Below, piece by piece: positions 12,218 to 23,196 of a stretch of DNA of 64,000 nt. Source of the stretch: Globomyces pollinis-pini (lineage: Eukaryota; Chytridiomycota; Chytridiomycetes; Rhizophydiales; Globomycetaceae). Both the position numbers and the translations under genes were made by a program. Positions within the stretch are counted from its first letter, which is position 1, and every line of letters starts with the position of its first letter. The stretch lies in assembly GCA_025399215.1 (NCBI GenBank), contig MU621148.1:1-64000 (forward strand), in the 5' to 3' direction. Below the pieces are notes generated by a model, which was not told where the DNA came from, ran no database searches, and was given only the letters and a program-made list of their open reading frames with translations.

Positions 12218-12466
12218 TTAGTGGAAATATTTTGATTTTATTTTCGACAGAATTTTTTCGCCAAGCACTGAATTATTATCACGCGATGAAAAAGATCACC
12301 CCTTAATCAGCATCCTATGAATAAAAAACGGTCACAAGGGGTTTGTAACTCAAGTATTTTCGTGAACTTCTGTCGAAGTCATCACCACAAACAACTAACC
12401 AAGAATATATCGTATCTCAAAAAAAATTAACTATATTACGATGAGGAACACTATATTTCAAATGAC

Positions 12467-13866
12467 TTAAGCGTGAACAACGGTCCAGACACGGATGATA
12501 CCATCAGTGTATCCAGAGAAGAGAGTTTGACCATCAGCAGACCATGCAAGGGAGATACATTGAGGAGCAAGAGCCTTGGAGTTTTCACCCTTTGGTTGGA
12601 AATCAATCTTCAATTCAGCAACAACAGACTTTGATTCTAAATCCCAGATCTTGATGCATGAAGTAGTAGCAGCAACCAACCAGTATCGGTTAGGAGAGAA
12701 GGTGATGGCGTTGATTTCATCATCAGCAGCAAGGGAGTACAAGTGCTTATCTTCGTTAAGATCCCAGAGGTTGGCGATACCATCCTTACCACCAGAAGCA
12801 AAGATGGAACCATCAGGAGAGATAGTGATGCAGTTAACATAACCGGTGTGTCCGTAGTGGTTGGTCTTTAATTTGCATTTGGTAAGATCCCAAACCTAAT
12901 AAGATTAGCAAGGCTCTAAAAAGGTGGGGTAGCGTCTGATTATATACTTGCGTATAAATCACTCATATGATAATGACTTCCCTACCCCCTTTCACTTTCG
13001 TGAAAAGACCTTAATGATAGAACACCTAAGTGTTAAACGTTAAAGCGTCTGATTAAAAATCAATTCATAAATATGACTTCCCAATAACGTTTTCGAGCCA
13101 TCAAAAAGCAAAAATTACCTTAACAAGTTTATCCCAACCAGAAGAGACGATGACTGGGTTAGCAGAGTTAGGAGAGAAACGGACAGCAGAGACCCATTCG
13201 GTGTGACCTTCTTCGGTAATGTTGAATTTGCATTCACCAAGGGTGTTCCATAACTTGATGGTCTTGTCACGGGAGGAGGAGACGATTTGACGGTTATCAG
13301 GGGAGAAACAGACGGAGAGAACGTCATTGGTGTGTCCAACGAAACGACGGGTAGTCTTACCTGTGGCAATATCCCAAAGACGAAGAGTCTTATCTACAAA
13401 CATAAGTAAACGTTGTAAAATGGTATAAATAGAGGTGAGAATTCATCAGGACCAAATTGATTAGAAATAGCCAATTGTTTTATACATCAATAACAGCCTA
13501 TACACATCCATACCCGACAAAAACTGTAGAATACAAAGTGCACAAACCAATCAGATGACACGCATGAAAAAGTGATAATTCATCATATGAAAGAGAAAGG
13601 AATGTGTGATTGAACATACCCCAAGAAGCAGAAAGAGCGAATTGACCGTCAGATGAGATAACGACATCTTGAACAAAGTGGTTGTGTCCTCTCAAAGCAC
13701 GTTGAGCGAAACCGAAAGCTTGTTCATCTCTAGTCAATTTCCAGACGATGACAGTCTTATCACGGGAAGAGGATAAGATGGTGTCAGGGGTTTCTGGGGA
13801 AGTAGCAATGGAGGTGACCCAACCAGAGTGTCCTTCAAGAGTTCCACGTAAAATAAGAGTTTCCAT
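12467..13866 (-). CDS. RACK1: RACK1/Asc1/Cpc2, small ribosomal subunit WD40 protein
   Basis: Predicted 316-aa seven-bladed WD40 protein that binds the head of the 40S ribosomal subunit and scaffolds kinases. Motifs run in order through [87 protein letters not shown] and the C-terminal [12 protein letters not shown]. Two introns interrupt it, of 226 nt (13394-13619) and 223 nt (12896-13118), roughly eight times the usual size here. Removing them gives 317 codons. RACK1 introns host snoRNAs in some eukaryotes, including U24 in the yeast ASC1 intron, and both introns here hold structured candidates. An A-run on the plus strand (T-tract on the coding strand) lies about 24-34 nt upstream of the start. 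Confidence 0.96.
12896..13118 (-). ncRNA. RACK1 intron 2 with two related hairpin elements (candidate structured RNA)
   Basis: Within this 223-nt intron, two elements at 13036-13091 and 12926-12988 share internal modules on the RACK1-sense strand: GGGAAGUCAU on the 5' side and AAUCAGACGCU on the 3' side. Each has a UCAU...AUGA hairpin and a UGAUU...AAUCA hairpin between them. The closing stems differ in sequence but both pair perfectly: AACGUUA with UAACGUU, and GGGGUAG with CUACCCC. Two further hairpins lie between them, one with a GAAA loop. This pattern is expected of a conserved RNA structure. Its class is unknown to me. Confidence 0.5.
13442..13590 (-). ncRNA. Possible C/D-box snoRNA in RACK1 intron 1
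   Basis: On the RACK1-sense strand the intron contains a C-box-like ATGATGA (13580-13586) and a D-box CTGA (13446-13449). They are flanked by a short terminal stem, TTCA pairing with TGAA. An internal CTGA and a TTGATGT could serve as D' and C'. The span of about 150 nt is long for a C/D snoRNA. I could not match either guide region to rRNA by eye. Confidence 0.25.
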
Positions 13867-14203
13867 TTTAAAAAGTGAAGTTCAGCAACAAAAAAAAAAT
13901 ATTTAAAAGGTAAGCCACAAGTGTTTTTATCCTCCGATCGATGACTTTCAGATGGGTATAAATTAGCAGTTACAATAGTAGTTAGAAACCTGTATCCTTT
14001 GTCATAGAAGTGAACCAAAAAGCTGTCTCTGATCCTTGATATTGTCTAAATAAATAATTTGAAATTATCATAAAAAACCCTAAATATCCACTTGTTATTC
14101 TTCACTCATGTTAAAATGGTATATCATAATGAGTAGTTTAATGATTCTCATTTTGGTTTCCCTTCATTGAAATTTTCAACTCTGAATTTTTTCAATTTTG
14201 TAT
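13867..14203. other. Intergenic region between divergent RACK1 and complex I subunit genes
   Basis: About 340 nt of AT-rich sequence separates two divergently transcribed genes, so it should contain both promoters. The T-tract of the RACK1 coding strand lies near 13890. I see no gene or repeat. Confidence 0.5.
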
Positions 14204-14557
14204 ATGTGGAAATCAATCCTTCGACCTTCTGTTACCCCTTTCCAACACAGATTACGAACTTACGCTGGGCATGCAAAAACACAGGAACCTGGTGGTTATT
14301 TCCTCGGTTTAAAGGTAATCAAACTCCCTTAACAGTATCAGTCTGGTAGACCTTTGTATTTCTGGGAACCTTATTGGTATATTGGTTTTTATGGATCATT
14401 TGTTCTTTACTTTTCTCTAGAATACTTTGCTCCTAAAGTTGGGTAACGACTATTAAATATTGATTGTAGACCAAATGAACGAGCTCGAATTGAAGCTAAT
14501 AGACGTATGGCCCAGCGAGGTGAAGATGCTAAAGCTTGGCCTTTCCCTGCAAGCTGA
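14204..14557 (+). CDS. Mitochondrial complex I accessory subunit, ESSS/NDUFB11-like
   Basis: Predicted about 101-aa mitochondrial inner-membrane protein. A basic, Ser/Arg-rich leader (MWKSILRPSVTPFQHRLRTYA) looks like a mitochondrial presequence. A Gly-rich stretch EPGGYFLGLK follows, then a single hydrophobic segment (EPYWYIGFYGSFVLYFSLEY) and a charged tail (PNERARIEANRRMAQRGED). This order fits the ESSS accessory subunit of NADH:ubiquinone oxidoreductase, but the match is by pattern only. Two introns are required. The first begins at 14315 and can end at either of two in-frame AGs (14335 or 14341), giving 21 or 27 nt. The second is 27 nt and joins to PNERAR. Confidence 0.55.
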
Positions 14558-14682
14558 ACGCTTATTTGAATAAACAGATACACCATTCACCTTGATATTA
14601 TTCACAGACTATTTTTTTTGAGATTTCAATTCAATTGCTATACAAAATTCAAATTTATTGATGAATCTGAGATGACATGAGA

Positions 14683-17066
14683 TTATTCTGGATTATTTTC
14701 AACAGTAGTTTCAGTCAAGTTTCCAATAGTATTGATAAAATCTTCACGTTTCCCCATTTGTTTGATATTATTAGCACTTCTCCTTCGTTTGAAGTTTGGA
14801 GTCACAGTGATTGGTTTAACTTCCGTCTTCGTTTGGTTTGTGTCCAATGTTAGTGATTTAAGATCAGGTGTGACTTCCATATCAATCGACTGGGAAGTTT
14901 TGCTACCAATATCGATAAGGGACTGATCTTTGCTGGGTGAACCCAGACTATCATTCCCTGAATCATCAATTTGATCCACGACAACGGTAACTCCCCAAGG
15001 TTCTTCATCGTTCAATGACACTGAAACCTCAATATCTTGACAAAAACTTTCATTTTCAACAAATTGAGTTTCTCCATGCAAAGGTGACACAAATGGAGCT
15101 GGTCTGGTTTTGGACGTGATTGGGAATTCTCCCACCAATTGTTGCTGAATTTCCTTTGATGCTACTAATTGAACTTTGTATGATTCCCATTCAGGTATAT
15201 GTGAAAGATACTCCAATAAAATTGGATTATCACACATGTCAACCAAATTTACTAAAATTAATCTCACATATGATTTTGCATCTAAAGAAAGTCAACATCA
15301 CAAACAACTTACCATTGTTTGCATTAAAGTTTTGAATCAAGAGATCGATTAATCCACTGTTCAACATCACATCAATCATCACTGATCCGTTTTCGACAAT
15401 TAAGGGATGAATCAATTGATAAATACGCAACTGATAAATACTCGAATTTCGATACTGTCCAAAAAATTCTTTCAGCAATAAGTCCCATGGCAGTTGGGAG
15501 TAAAGTGAGATGGTATTTGGTATTTTACTATGCACCATGGCAGTGCTATTCAAAACCTTGAACTTATATACAGATGTCAGACTTGATGGTTAGTGATAAA
15601 GTATTACAAAGAATAGAATGATGGCCGATAAAGCTCCAATAAACGACTTTGAAAGAGTTCACTAGTGAACTGTACCAAACTTTTACTTGCTGTTGACCTG
15701 ATATAAATGAACATCAAAACACCTACTGTTGTGATAAAATGTTCACAAAAAGTCCCAGGTAAGCATTTCGAATGCTTGCATCGGTAGTGGGAGATACCAT
15801 GGTATTGAATATTTTGTGAAGTGGTGAGTTTTGACCAATCAGAGGTAAATAAAATACAAAAGAGTCATCATGCGATGTTGCCGCCAATAGTCGTTCAAAA
15901 ACATGAATGGCAATTAAAGAAATATCCTGTATCTGCGCGGTGGAAATAATTGTTTGATGTTCTGCTCAAATCAATAAGTTGCCATTTTTAAGTTACCTGT
16001 CTCTTGATTTACTTTTAAAAGAGTTAAATCAATCAATAGAAATACCTGTGATGTCATTGTCCATCTCCATAGTAACATCTGACGTTAACGATAAAATATA
16101 CCTGTATCATTATTTGCAACTTTGTAAGAGTTAAAGAAAATGGGATTACTCGAATGTGGGGTATCAACTAGGATAAGAAAGAAACTAAGCATACCAATTC
16201 CCAATATGAAATTAAACAATGTCAATAAAAAATCACATTCAACTAACACTTCCAAAATCTGTTTTCTATCCGAATCTAGGGCTTGGGTGTGGAGTTTAAC
16301 GAAAATAAGTATTAAGCAATCTTGAATGGGAGGATTGACGATGTGACTACGAATGAGATCCGATGCGATTTTTACTATAGGAATTGCATGATGAGAGGCG
16401 AATCCAAATCTGATTTCAATTTGAATAAGTTTGAGAGTACATTTGGTGCAAAATTCATGAAAATGGGTAACATTTCTCTATTGAAATCAAAGGATAACGA
16501 AGAACCTTAGATGGCTATATGTTAAGAAAATGGAGAGATTACAAGAAACTTCCGTGAGAATGGATATGAAAGAAGGATATTAACGCATAAGTGACACGTT
16601 CATGGATATCTCTGATCAATAATCGGGTGATATTTGACATAAATATGATAGCTTTTGTAGCTTTATGTGGAATCAAGTAGTCTATATCTGAATATAGTCT
16701 AGGAAGGTAACGACAATGATCCAAGGTAACCAGAGTATATGAGAATGAATCCGGGGGTAATGTAATTTTGTGTAAATAATATTCGAGAGCATCTATAGAG
16801 AGTTAAATGATTTCTACTACTTTTTAATCTTAAGAAAGCAGCAATATCTTTAGTAATTTTAGGGTTTAATAAATCCAAGAATTGATCTATTAGATTAGTG
16901 ATAGACTTTTTAATTAATTGTAGTTGATTACTTTATCAATATTTGGGTGATTTGAGTAAGAATTTAACCAAGTTATTAAATCGGAATGAATTGGAATGTT
17001 TAATATTGATGAAATTGTTTTAGTATCTAAAGTATTTGAAGTTGGGAATGGTGGATTGTTGTTCAT
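14683..17066 (-). CDS. SAPS-like regulatory subunit of a PP6/Sit4-type phosphatase
   Basis: A multi-exon gene reconstructed from several matching frames. The N-terminus (MNNNPPFPTSNTLDTKTI, then SDLITWLNSYSNHPNIDKV) resembles the SAPS opening helices. Later segments read RKQILEVLVECDFLLTLF, DDSFVFYLPLIGQNSPLHK, LPWDLLLKEFFGQYRNSSIY and, near the end, GYVRLILVNLVD then PEWESYKVQLVASKE. The C-terminal 150 residues are acidic and Ser-rich and end NNPE. SAPS proteins bind Sit4/PP6 and direct it to cell-cycle and TOR-linked targets. The assignment is by segment order rather than a strong motif. The 15962-16101 stretch contains a chain of tiny exons (33 and 15 nt) between introns of 23, 34 and 35 nt. 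Some exon edges in 16400-16920 are not resolved. Confidence 0.5.
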
Positions 17067-17203
17067 TTAAAAAATTATAAGAATGTCAATGAAATTGAAT
17101 TCGAATGATTACCAATAAAATATTATTGAAAATTACAAATGAATAACTAGGAAAGTTACTTGAAAGTAACGTTCAAGTAACTTGAATAAATTGTTTCCTT
17201 TTA

Positions 17204-18646
17204 ATGACCATTCCAACTTCACCCTCCCTTTCAATATCTTGTCACTCTCCCGTTTATTCAATCGCTTTCTCAAATAATTCTAATAATTTCACTTTAGCTT
17301 ATTCTTCTTTTAATCCAAATTTAAATAACTCTTTACATATACTCTCTTGTCGTCAAAATAATTTATCGTTACTTACTTCTTTACCAGTTGCTTATCCTAT
17401 AACTAAATTATTATGGGCTCCTAATGCTTTCTCTTCTACCGGTTCTTAATTTATATCCTCTAATTTTTTATTAGGTATTCCTTAACGTCTAATTTTTATT
17501 AGGTATTTCGACATTAAATTCTAATGATTTTATTAGGTATTTCTCTAATATTAGATAATCATAGAATTCTTGGCTACTACTTCAGATTACTTTAGATTAT
17601 GGGAATTCGTGGTATGTAACAAATAATATAATTTTAGACTCCTGATGTCGATGATGCTCCTCCCCTTTTGATCTGTAGAGCTACCCTCAGTAATGTCAGA
17701 AAAGTTGGTCAAGTAATCATTTATTCAATTAACTGCCTCAGAATAAGCAAGAACTATGTGCTCCATTAACTTCTTTTGATTGGAATGATATTGATTCAAG
17801 TTTATGTGTTACCAGTAGCTTGGATACTACTTGCACTATATGGGATATGAATGTATGCACTCTCCTCCTCATCGTTAGACACAACAAGCTAAAACTCAAT
17901 TGATTGCACATGATAGGTTCTCTCCCTTGATTAATTTGTTAGTGATGTACTTGACGTTGCTTTTGCTGATGGTGTCAATTGCTTTGCTAGTGTTGGTGCT
18001 GATGGTTCTGTCCGTATGTTTGATCAAAGGTAACATCCTCCCTTCAGAGCATTTGATGTGAACTGAAGATGCCTATCTTTACATGTACTCTTTGGACAAA
18101 TCATTCATTCATAGTCGCACTTCGAATGAACATAGATTAATTATTATAGGTCATTGGCGCATTCCACCATCATCTATGAAACAACACCTGTGAATGGAAA
18201 CACATCCAAATCAAACCCAAGTTTGATTAGACTTGGTATATTTGTTTTGAAATTAATAAGTTCAGGATGGAATAAGAAAGATCCAAATTATTTGGCCACC
18301 TTTCAACAAGATTCAAAATCGGTAGTATTACTGGATATCAGAGTACCTGCCGTTCCAATATCAGAGCTTCATGGCCATACAGGAGATATCAATGCTATTC
18401 ATTGGGCACCACATTCTTCTTCACATATCGCATCTGCTGGTAAAAAGTTGGAAAATTAAACATGTAGGGGAAAAAGCCTTCATTTGGGATATTTTAACAC
18501 CTACATTGGGTAGCACACATCAGATTAAATCTCCCATCAAGCAATATGATACCCCACGTACTGCTTCGAATATAACTTGGTCAAAAGCTCACCCGGATTG
18601 GATAGCTGTTTGTTCAGGTGATGAAATTCATACTGTTCATATATAA
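17204..18646 (+). CDS. DCAF7: DCAF7/WDR68/AN11-family WD40 protein
   Basis: A WD40 scaffold related to animal DCAF7 and plant TTG1/AN11, which binds DYRK-type kinases and CUL4-DDB1. Diagnostic segments are [111 protein letters not shown] and a C-terminal [14 protein letters not shown]. At least seven introns interrupt it. One about 120-nt intron follows the FDQR codon region. An unusual 123-nt intron at 17442-17564 splits cleanly into four GT...AG units with no exon between them. The start is the first ATG of the frame, opening [10 protein letters not shown]. Confidence 0.88.
17442..17564 (+). repeat. Tandem array of four intron-like units with zero-length exons
   Basis: The intron between the Glu codon halves (G at 17441, AA at 17565) divides into 17442-17474 (33 nt), 17475-17502 (28 nt), 17503-17536 (34 nt) and 17537-17564 (28 nt). 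Each unit starts with GT and ends with TAG. The tails are related: TCTAAT followed by a T-rich run and ATTAG in the first three, and a final ATTAG...CATAG in the fourth. Each unit is the size of an ordinary intron in this genome. Confidence 0.75.
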
Positions 18647-19067
18647 AAACAATCTACTCTGGCATTTTGCATTTCAATACAAACTTTGAAATCATTTTGA
18701 ACTATTGAAATATTATACTCTATTACCTGAACTCAATTGTTGGCTTTGGTTTGTGCCAGCTCATGAAGAGAGTGGTAGATAGTTCTGTTAAATGTACAAC
18801 TGAGAAATTGAACGTGAAACCAAACCAGTTTCCCATCTAAACCTAATCTATTGTAGCTATGCATTAAGAGTTCAGATTATAAAACCTAATTTTCGTCGTT
18901 ACAGACAGTAACACCAATTTTATCGCGTAAAGGATGGCTTATGGATATGGGAGAAAATAGATCTGGTATGTGTGCAATTGAGGGAGGACAGTAACGATAC
19001 AGAAGTTAATAAATGGACATTTATCAACTTGATAAAGAAAAAACTTGACTTTTTTATACTAAATTCA
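18647..19067. other. Intergenic region
   Basis: About 420 nt of AT-rich sequence between DCAF7 and SMNDC1, both on the plus strand. I see no open frame, RNA gene or repeat in it. Confidence 0.5.
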
Positions 19068-19771
19068 ATGTCAAAGCAAGAATTGGAAAACTATCGATTT
19101 CAATTGATTCAAGTACAAGAAGCATTATCAAAAGAATCAAATGAAGAATTAAAAAAGTTGGAAGTGGATTTGAAAGATTTAATTTCTTTATATGAGAGTT
19201 TAGACCAACCAGAAACTGAATCAACTAAACCTATTCAATCAAAACCAGTTGCATCAACTAATACAAATCAGAGTCAACCGAAATCTAAACCAAAACCAAC
19301 AAAGAATTTCGAAATTGGTGATACAGCATTAGCGAAATGGAAAGATGGCAGTTTCTATGAAGCTTTGATTGTAGGAATTAACCAAGATTCATATGAATGT
19401 GTATTCACAGGTATATAAAACCCTAAAACTTACAAATAACAGGATACGAATCAATAGAAATAATAACATTTGATAATATCAAAGAACCAAAACCAGGAGT
19501 CCCAAGACCAACACTTCTTACTACAAAAGAGGTCATTATTTCCAATATGGTTGAAAAAACCCCAAGCAAGAAAAAGAAACGAATTCAAAAAGAAAAGAAT
19601 GTATCTAAACGTGATGCTTTTCAAAAAGAGAAACAAAATGCATGGCAAAGTTTTGCATCTAAATCTAAAGTTATTAAATCCAAATCGTTGTTTTCAACTG
19701 CTGATCGACCTAAAGCAATGACTACTTTTGAAAAGAAATCTAAACATGTTTATAAATTGGATGACCAATAA
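19068..19771 (+). CDS. SMNDC1: SMNDC1/SPF30-like Tudor-domain splicing factor
   Basis: Predicted 223-aa nuclear protein that helps assemble the U4/U6.U5 tri-snRNP into the spliceosome, binding symmetric dimethyl-arginine on Sm proteins. The N-terminal helix (MSKQELENYRFQLIQVQEAL) is followed by a Pro/Lys linker and a Tudor domain: EIGDTALAKWKDGSFYEALIV, then YESIEII. The C-terminal half is Lys-rich (KTPSKKKKRIQKEKN, ending KHVYKLDDQ), as in SPF30. One 32-nt intron interrupts the Tudor domain; the sum is exactly 224 codons. It is notable in a genome with such short introns. Confidence 0.85.
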
Positions 19772-20080
19772 ATAATCTACTTTCACTTTTGTACTTTGTA
19801 CCATATCCTGTACGCGCATCATACTGAATTCCATTAATTAGCAATCAATCATTCTATCCTGCATTACATATCGGAATGATTCAGGCAAACAAAACTATTA
19901 TATAAAGTACCGTATCCATGACGGTTTAATTTACACAAAGTTCGAAATGTAGTCATACCAGTTGATTAGTACTAGATAATAATTTGTATTTTAATACAAT
20001 GATTTAATATTATCTCTAATAAACCTATAAACTAAGGTACACACTAACGCAGTAGGCTACCAATTAATATACGATTATTT
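19772..20080. other. Intergenic region between convergent genes
   Basis: About 300 nt of AT-rich sequence between the ends of SMNDC1 and a small minus-strand gene. I see nothing beyond likely 3' UTRs. Confidence 0.4.
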
Positions 20081-20492
20081 ACTCCAACAGTACAGGATGC
20101 TATCCATGCATCTTCGTCTGGAGCTTCATGTGTTCGTTTGACTCTTCTAGGAATGCTTCGATGATTGGGACTGGGTTGTCGTTGATACATTTTTTGAAAT
20201 AATGCAACTTATTACGTTTACATCCACGTTATTTTTCAACGTGTCTTACATTGTGGTTTTCAAAACATTCTATCAATGATTGTCAAATTTGAAAGAGAGT
20301 ATCAGTTTAATAGATTGTATTAATATCTACCAGATAGTATTAAAGCTTTCAATTCAATTAAATCATCAATTTCTTTCTCCATTTCCATTTCTCTCTTTGA
20401 TCCCCATTGTTCCAACTCTTTCAACATGGCCAATTCGAAAATGAGTTGATCAATTTGTTCTAAAGTAGATTCTCTTTCTGTGATTTTGTTCA
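20080..20492 (-). CDS. Small coiled-coil protein, 3' exons unresolved
   Basis: Starts MNKITERESTLEQIDQLIF and continues as a strongly charged amphipathic helix (KELEQWGSKREMEMEKEID, then LIELKALILS) typical of a coiled coil. An intron of about 61 nt follows, starting GTAGAT and ending TTGATAG. Past that, two reading frames are possible over the next exon. One reads HYFKKCINDNPVPIIEAF; the other reads FQKMYQRQPSPNHRSIPRR and then EAPDEDAWIAS. The family is unknown. The first exon is convincing; the exact 3' end is not settled. Confidence 0.35.
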
Positions 20493-20631
20493 TCAATGGC
20501 TAGTAACGGAGCTTGCAACTAAAAGTACTTTAGAATTAAAAAAAAACTGAATTTCATAAGTGCTTTTTATTCTGAAAAAAGTGCTTTTTATGTTACTCTG
20601 AAGGTACTTTGAAACGACTGGACAAAAAAAA

Positions 20632-23196
20632 TCATAAATTTTCAACCAACAATTCAAGACTGCCTTCGTAATGATGAGGTGAATGATCTGTGAACATGGA
20701 AGTAGAAAAAACAATTTCGGAAAAAGCAATTTCAACATCATCAACTTCATACAAATTCAACATACTCGTTTTGCTATTTTCAGGTTGCATATCTGCATTT
20801 ACAGATTCATGATCGGCGTTAATCCAATACACTGTACCAGGGGGGTACAGTTTATCTGCCTTCATATCCGCCCTTAATGTCTTCATAAGGGCCCAATACC
20901 ATAAATCTTCGTGTGGTTCTGATAAATGTACACCAGATTGTTTGGGTTTTTGATGTTCGCTAAAAACACCCAATACTTTGCCAATCACCCCTTCCGCCAT
21001 TCCTTCTTCGTGACAAAGACTTATCGTTATGTTTCTGAAATCTCGGATAAGTCCCAAGGACAAACAAGGTACAATGTCATGCCCTAAAAGATTAAATCTT
21101 TGGAATCACGTACGGTAGATAAAGGTGGTGATCATGCTTTTAAAATATCGTGATAAATCAGCAGACATTGTTGCTGGACACGCCTAACTTTCAGTTCAAT
21201 AACAAAAATACATAGGTATAACAATGAATTGAACGTTGTGGGAATCCTTTTGTAGTATCGGTCATAAACGAATAAGATCCATCGGCATGGTCGACTTTGC
21301 AAGACCACAACATGGCAAGAAGTGCAGCACATGCAGCACCCAACGAATGGCCAGTCAACACCACTGAATAAGTGGGGTTTTGATTCAATGCATCTGCTAC
21401 GGTAGCTCTAATTGGACTGTCGGATATTTTCATGGCCGACTTGAGTATCCCTGCATGGACATATCCATCAATCTCGTCGTTATAGGTATAATGGTCATAA
21501 GTAGCGGTCAAGTCCTAATATTATAAGATACACTCATCAAAGTAAGTTACAGTTGCCATATCAGAAAGATTGAGCGTACCACGCAGCACGACAATCACGG
21601 AAGACGTAGCTTGATCAACAACAACATAATGCACTGGGGCAATCATTTTAGGTGCATGTAACGTATTGGGAGCTCGATAAGAAGATGTAATGATATGCTC
21701 AACTGGAATATCGGAATGATTAGCAAGACTATGATGATTGTGATTATCATGTTCAACTTCGGTTGCAACTTTACTGGTTTTGGGTTTTTCAATCCTGATT
21801 GTTTAAAATAAAATATATACCCCATTATTTTCAAGAAATTAGTCCCATATGCAGCTACTGCGAATTTTACATAGCGGGATCCGAGTCGAACATGTTCTTT
21901 GGGAGTAATTGTCCGGACTAAATTAACATTATTAATCGTATATCCTGTTTCTAATGGTGACATTGGGGATGGTAACGATCGAGTTGAAAAAAGTGTTCGT
22001 GGTATCGAGCTTGATGATAAATTAACTTGGTCATTTACAGATTGTGTTGATAAATAGGGATTGGAATAGCATCGTCGTCGTTCATTTGGTAGTGAAAGGA
22101 ACGAATCGTCTTGAGCTGTAAAGAGATTTTCCGTTGATTTTGAGAATTTGTTTGTTGGTTTTGGATGTGGATTCCCAAACATTTCAAGTGACTTCCTCCT
22201 AAGTATTTTCGGTAATGCTGGTGATGGTTCAGCTGTACAAAACATATCTTTTGTTTTTACCACGGCGGATGGATCATATCCTATGGTCAACCTCAAATGA
22301 ATCTTACCGCCTTGATTCTTTTGCACTTGTCCTTGAAAAATCCTGTGTAGTTTGACTAAGGATTTCCATCTTCTTCTATTCATGTATTGTAAACAACAAT
22401 AAGCCTAATTTTCAGTAATCCAAAACATTACAGTCATTGCTTTTGTCATCTGGCCTAATGCATAAATTCGACCAAATCGTTTTGACAACCCCAAGGCATC
22501 ATCCTGCCCTCTTAGCTCATCTTGAAATAGCCAAATAAAAGCTGCAAGAGCTCTGGACGTTTCCGTTTCTCCAAACAAACCATCAAATATATGAACAGAC
22601 TCTTCCGCCATTTCCAATGAAAACTTTATCGTTGCACTGTATAGGTGAAATGAACTCAAGCAAAGTAGTTCAGCAAGGGAAAATGTTGTGTGAATGACAT
22701 AAACACCAGCACTGGTATAGTAATCCAAAACTTTAAAGAACGATAAGGCATCATTTCTAAAGGTATTTAAGTAAGTATAAAATTACGATTTGTCTGAATC
22801 GCCTAATGCCATCAGATGCAAGGATCTAGCTGACGAGATTGCAGCAACCAAAGCTCGTCTGGTAACACCTAACGTAGCAGCCGTAGAGAATTTCATTGAT
22901 TCAAATATACCATCGACAACCAAGCTTGCAAATCGAAGGGATACTCTAGAAGCCATTGAAACAGACGATACCACATTTGCAATTTTGGTAGGTAATAGTG
23001 GTTGATGAATGATTTGGGTATTTTCCAGTAATATTTCATGGCAAGGTGATAAGGTGACTACTGAATCATTATCTGATGGAGTGGGAGTGAAATCATCCTT
23101 GATTATGTCGAACTCGATCGGGTTTGGTACTACAGAATTGTTTAGAGGTGCGATCTCATAAATATCGTCAGGTTGCTCTGAATCACTAGTAACCAT
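20632..23196 (-). CDS. Class 3 lipase (fungal diacylglycerol lipase-like)
   Basis: A large multi-exon alpha/beta hydrolase. The nucleophile elbow is GHSLGAACAALLAML, the acid region reads YRTDSIPCLSLG, and a C-terminal DHSPHHYEG segment supplies a candidate catalytic His, matching Lipase_3 order. Upstream is VVVDQATSSVIVVLRGT, the oxyanion strand. The N-terminal third is Ser/Pro/Asn-rich with likely membrane-associating helices (STAATLGVTRRALVAAIS, AALAAFIWLFQDEL-like) and no evident signal peptide. Class 3 lipases of this long type resemble sn-1-specific diacylglycerol lipases. Substrate and location are inference. Exons are joined by short introns, for example around 21785-21820 and 22380-22405. 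Confidence 0.82.

Noticed and set aside
12926..13091. Hammerhead, hairpin or twister ribozyme in the RACK1 intron
   Set aside because: GGAAGUC resembles one strand of the hairpin ribozyme loop A, but the opposite strand is a single base, and the hammerhead and twister core sequences are absent on both strands.
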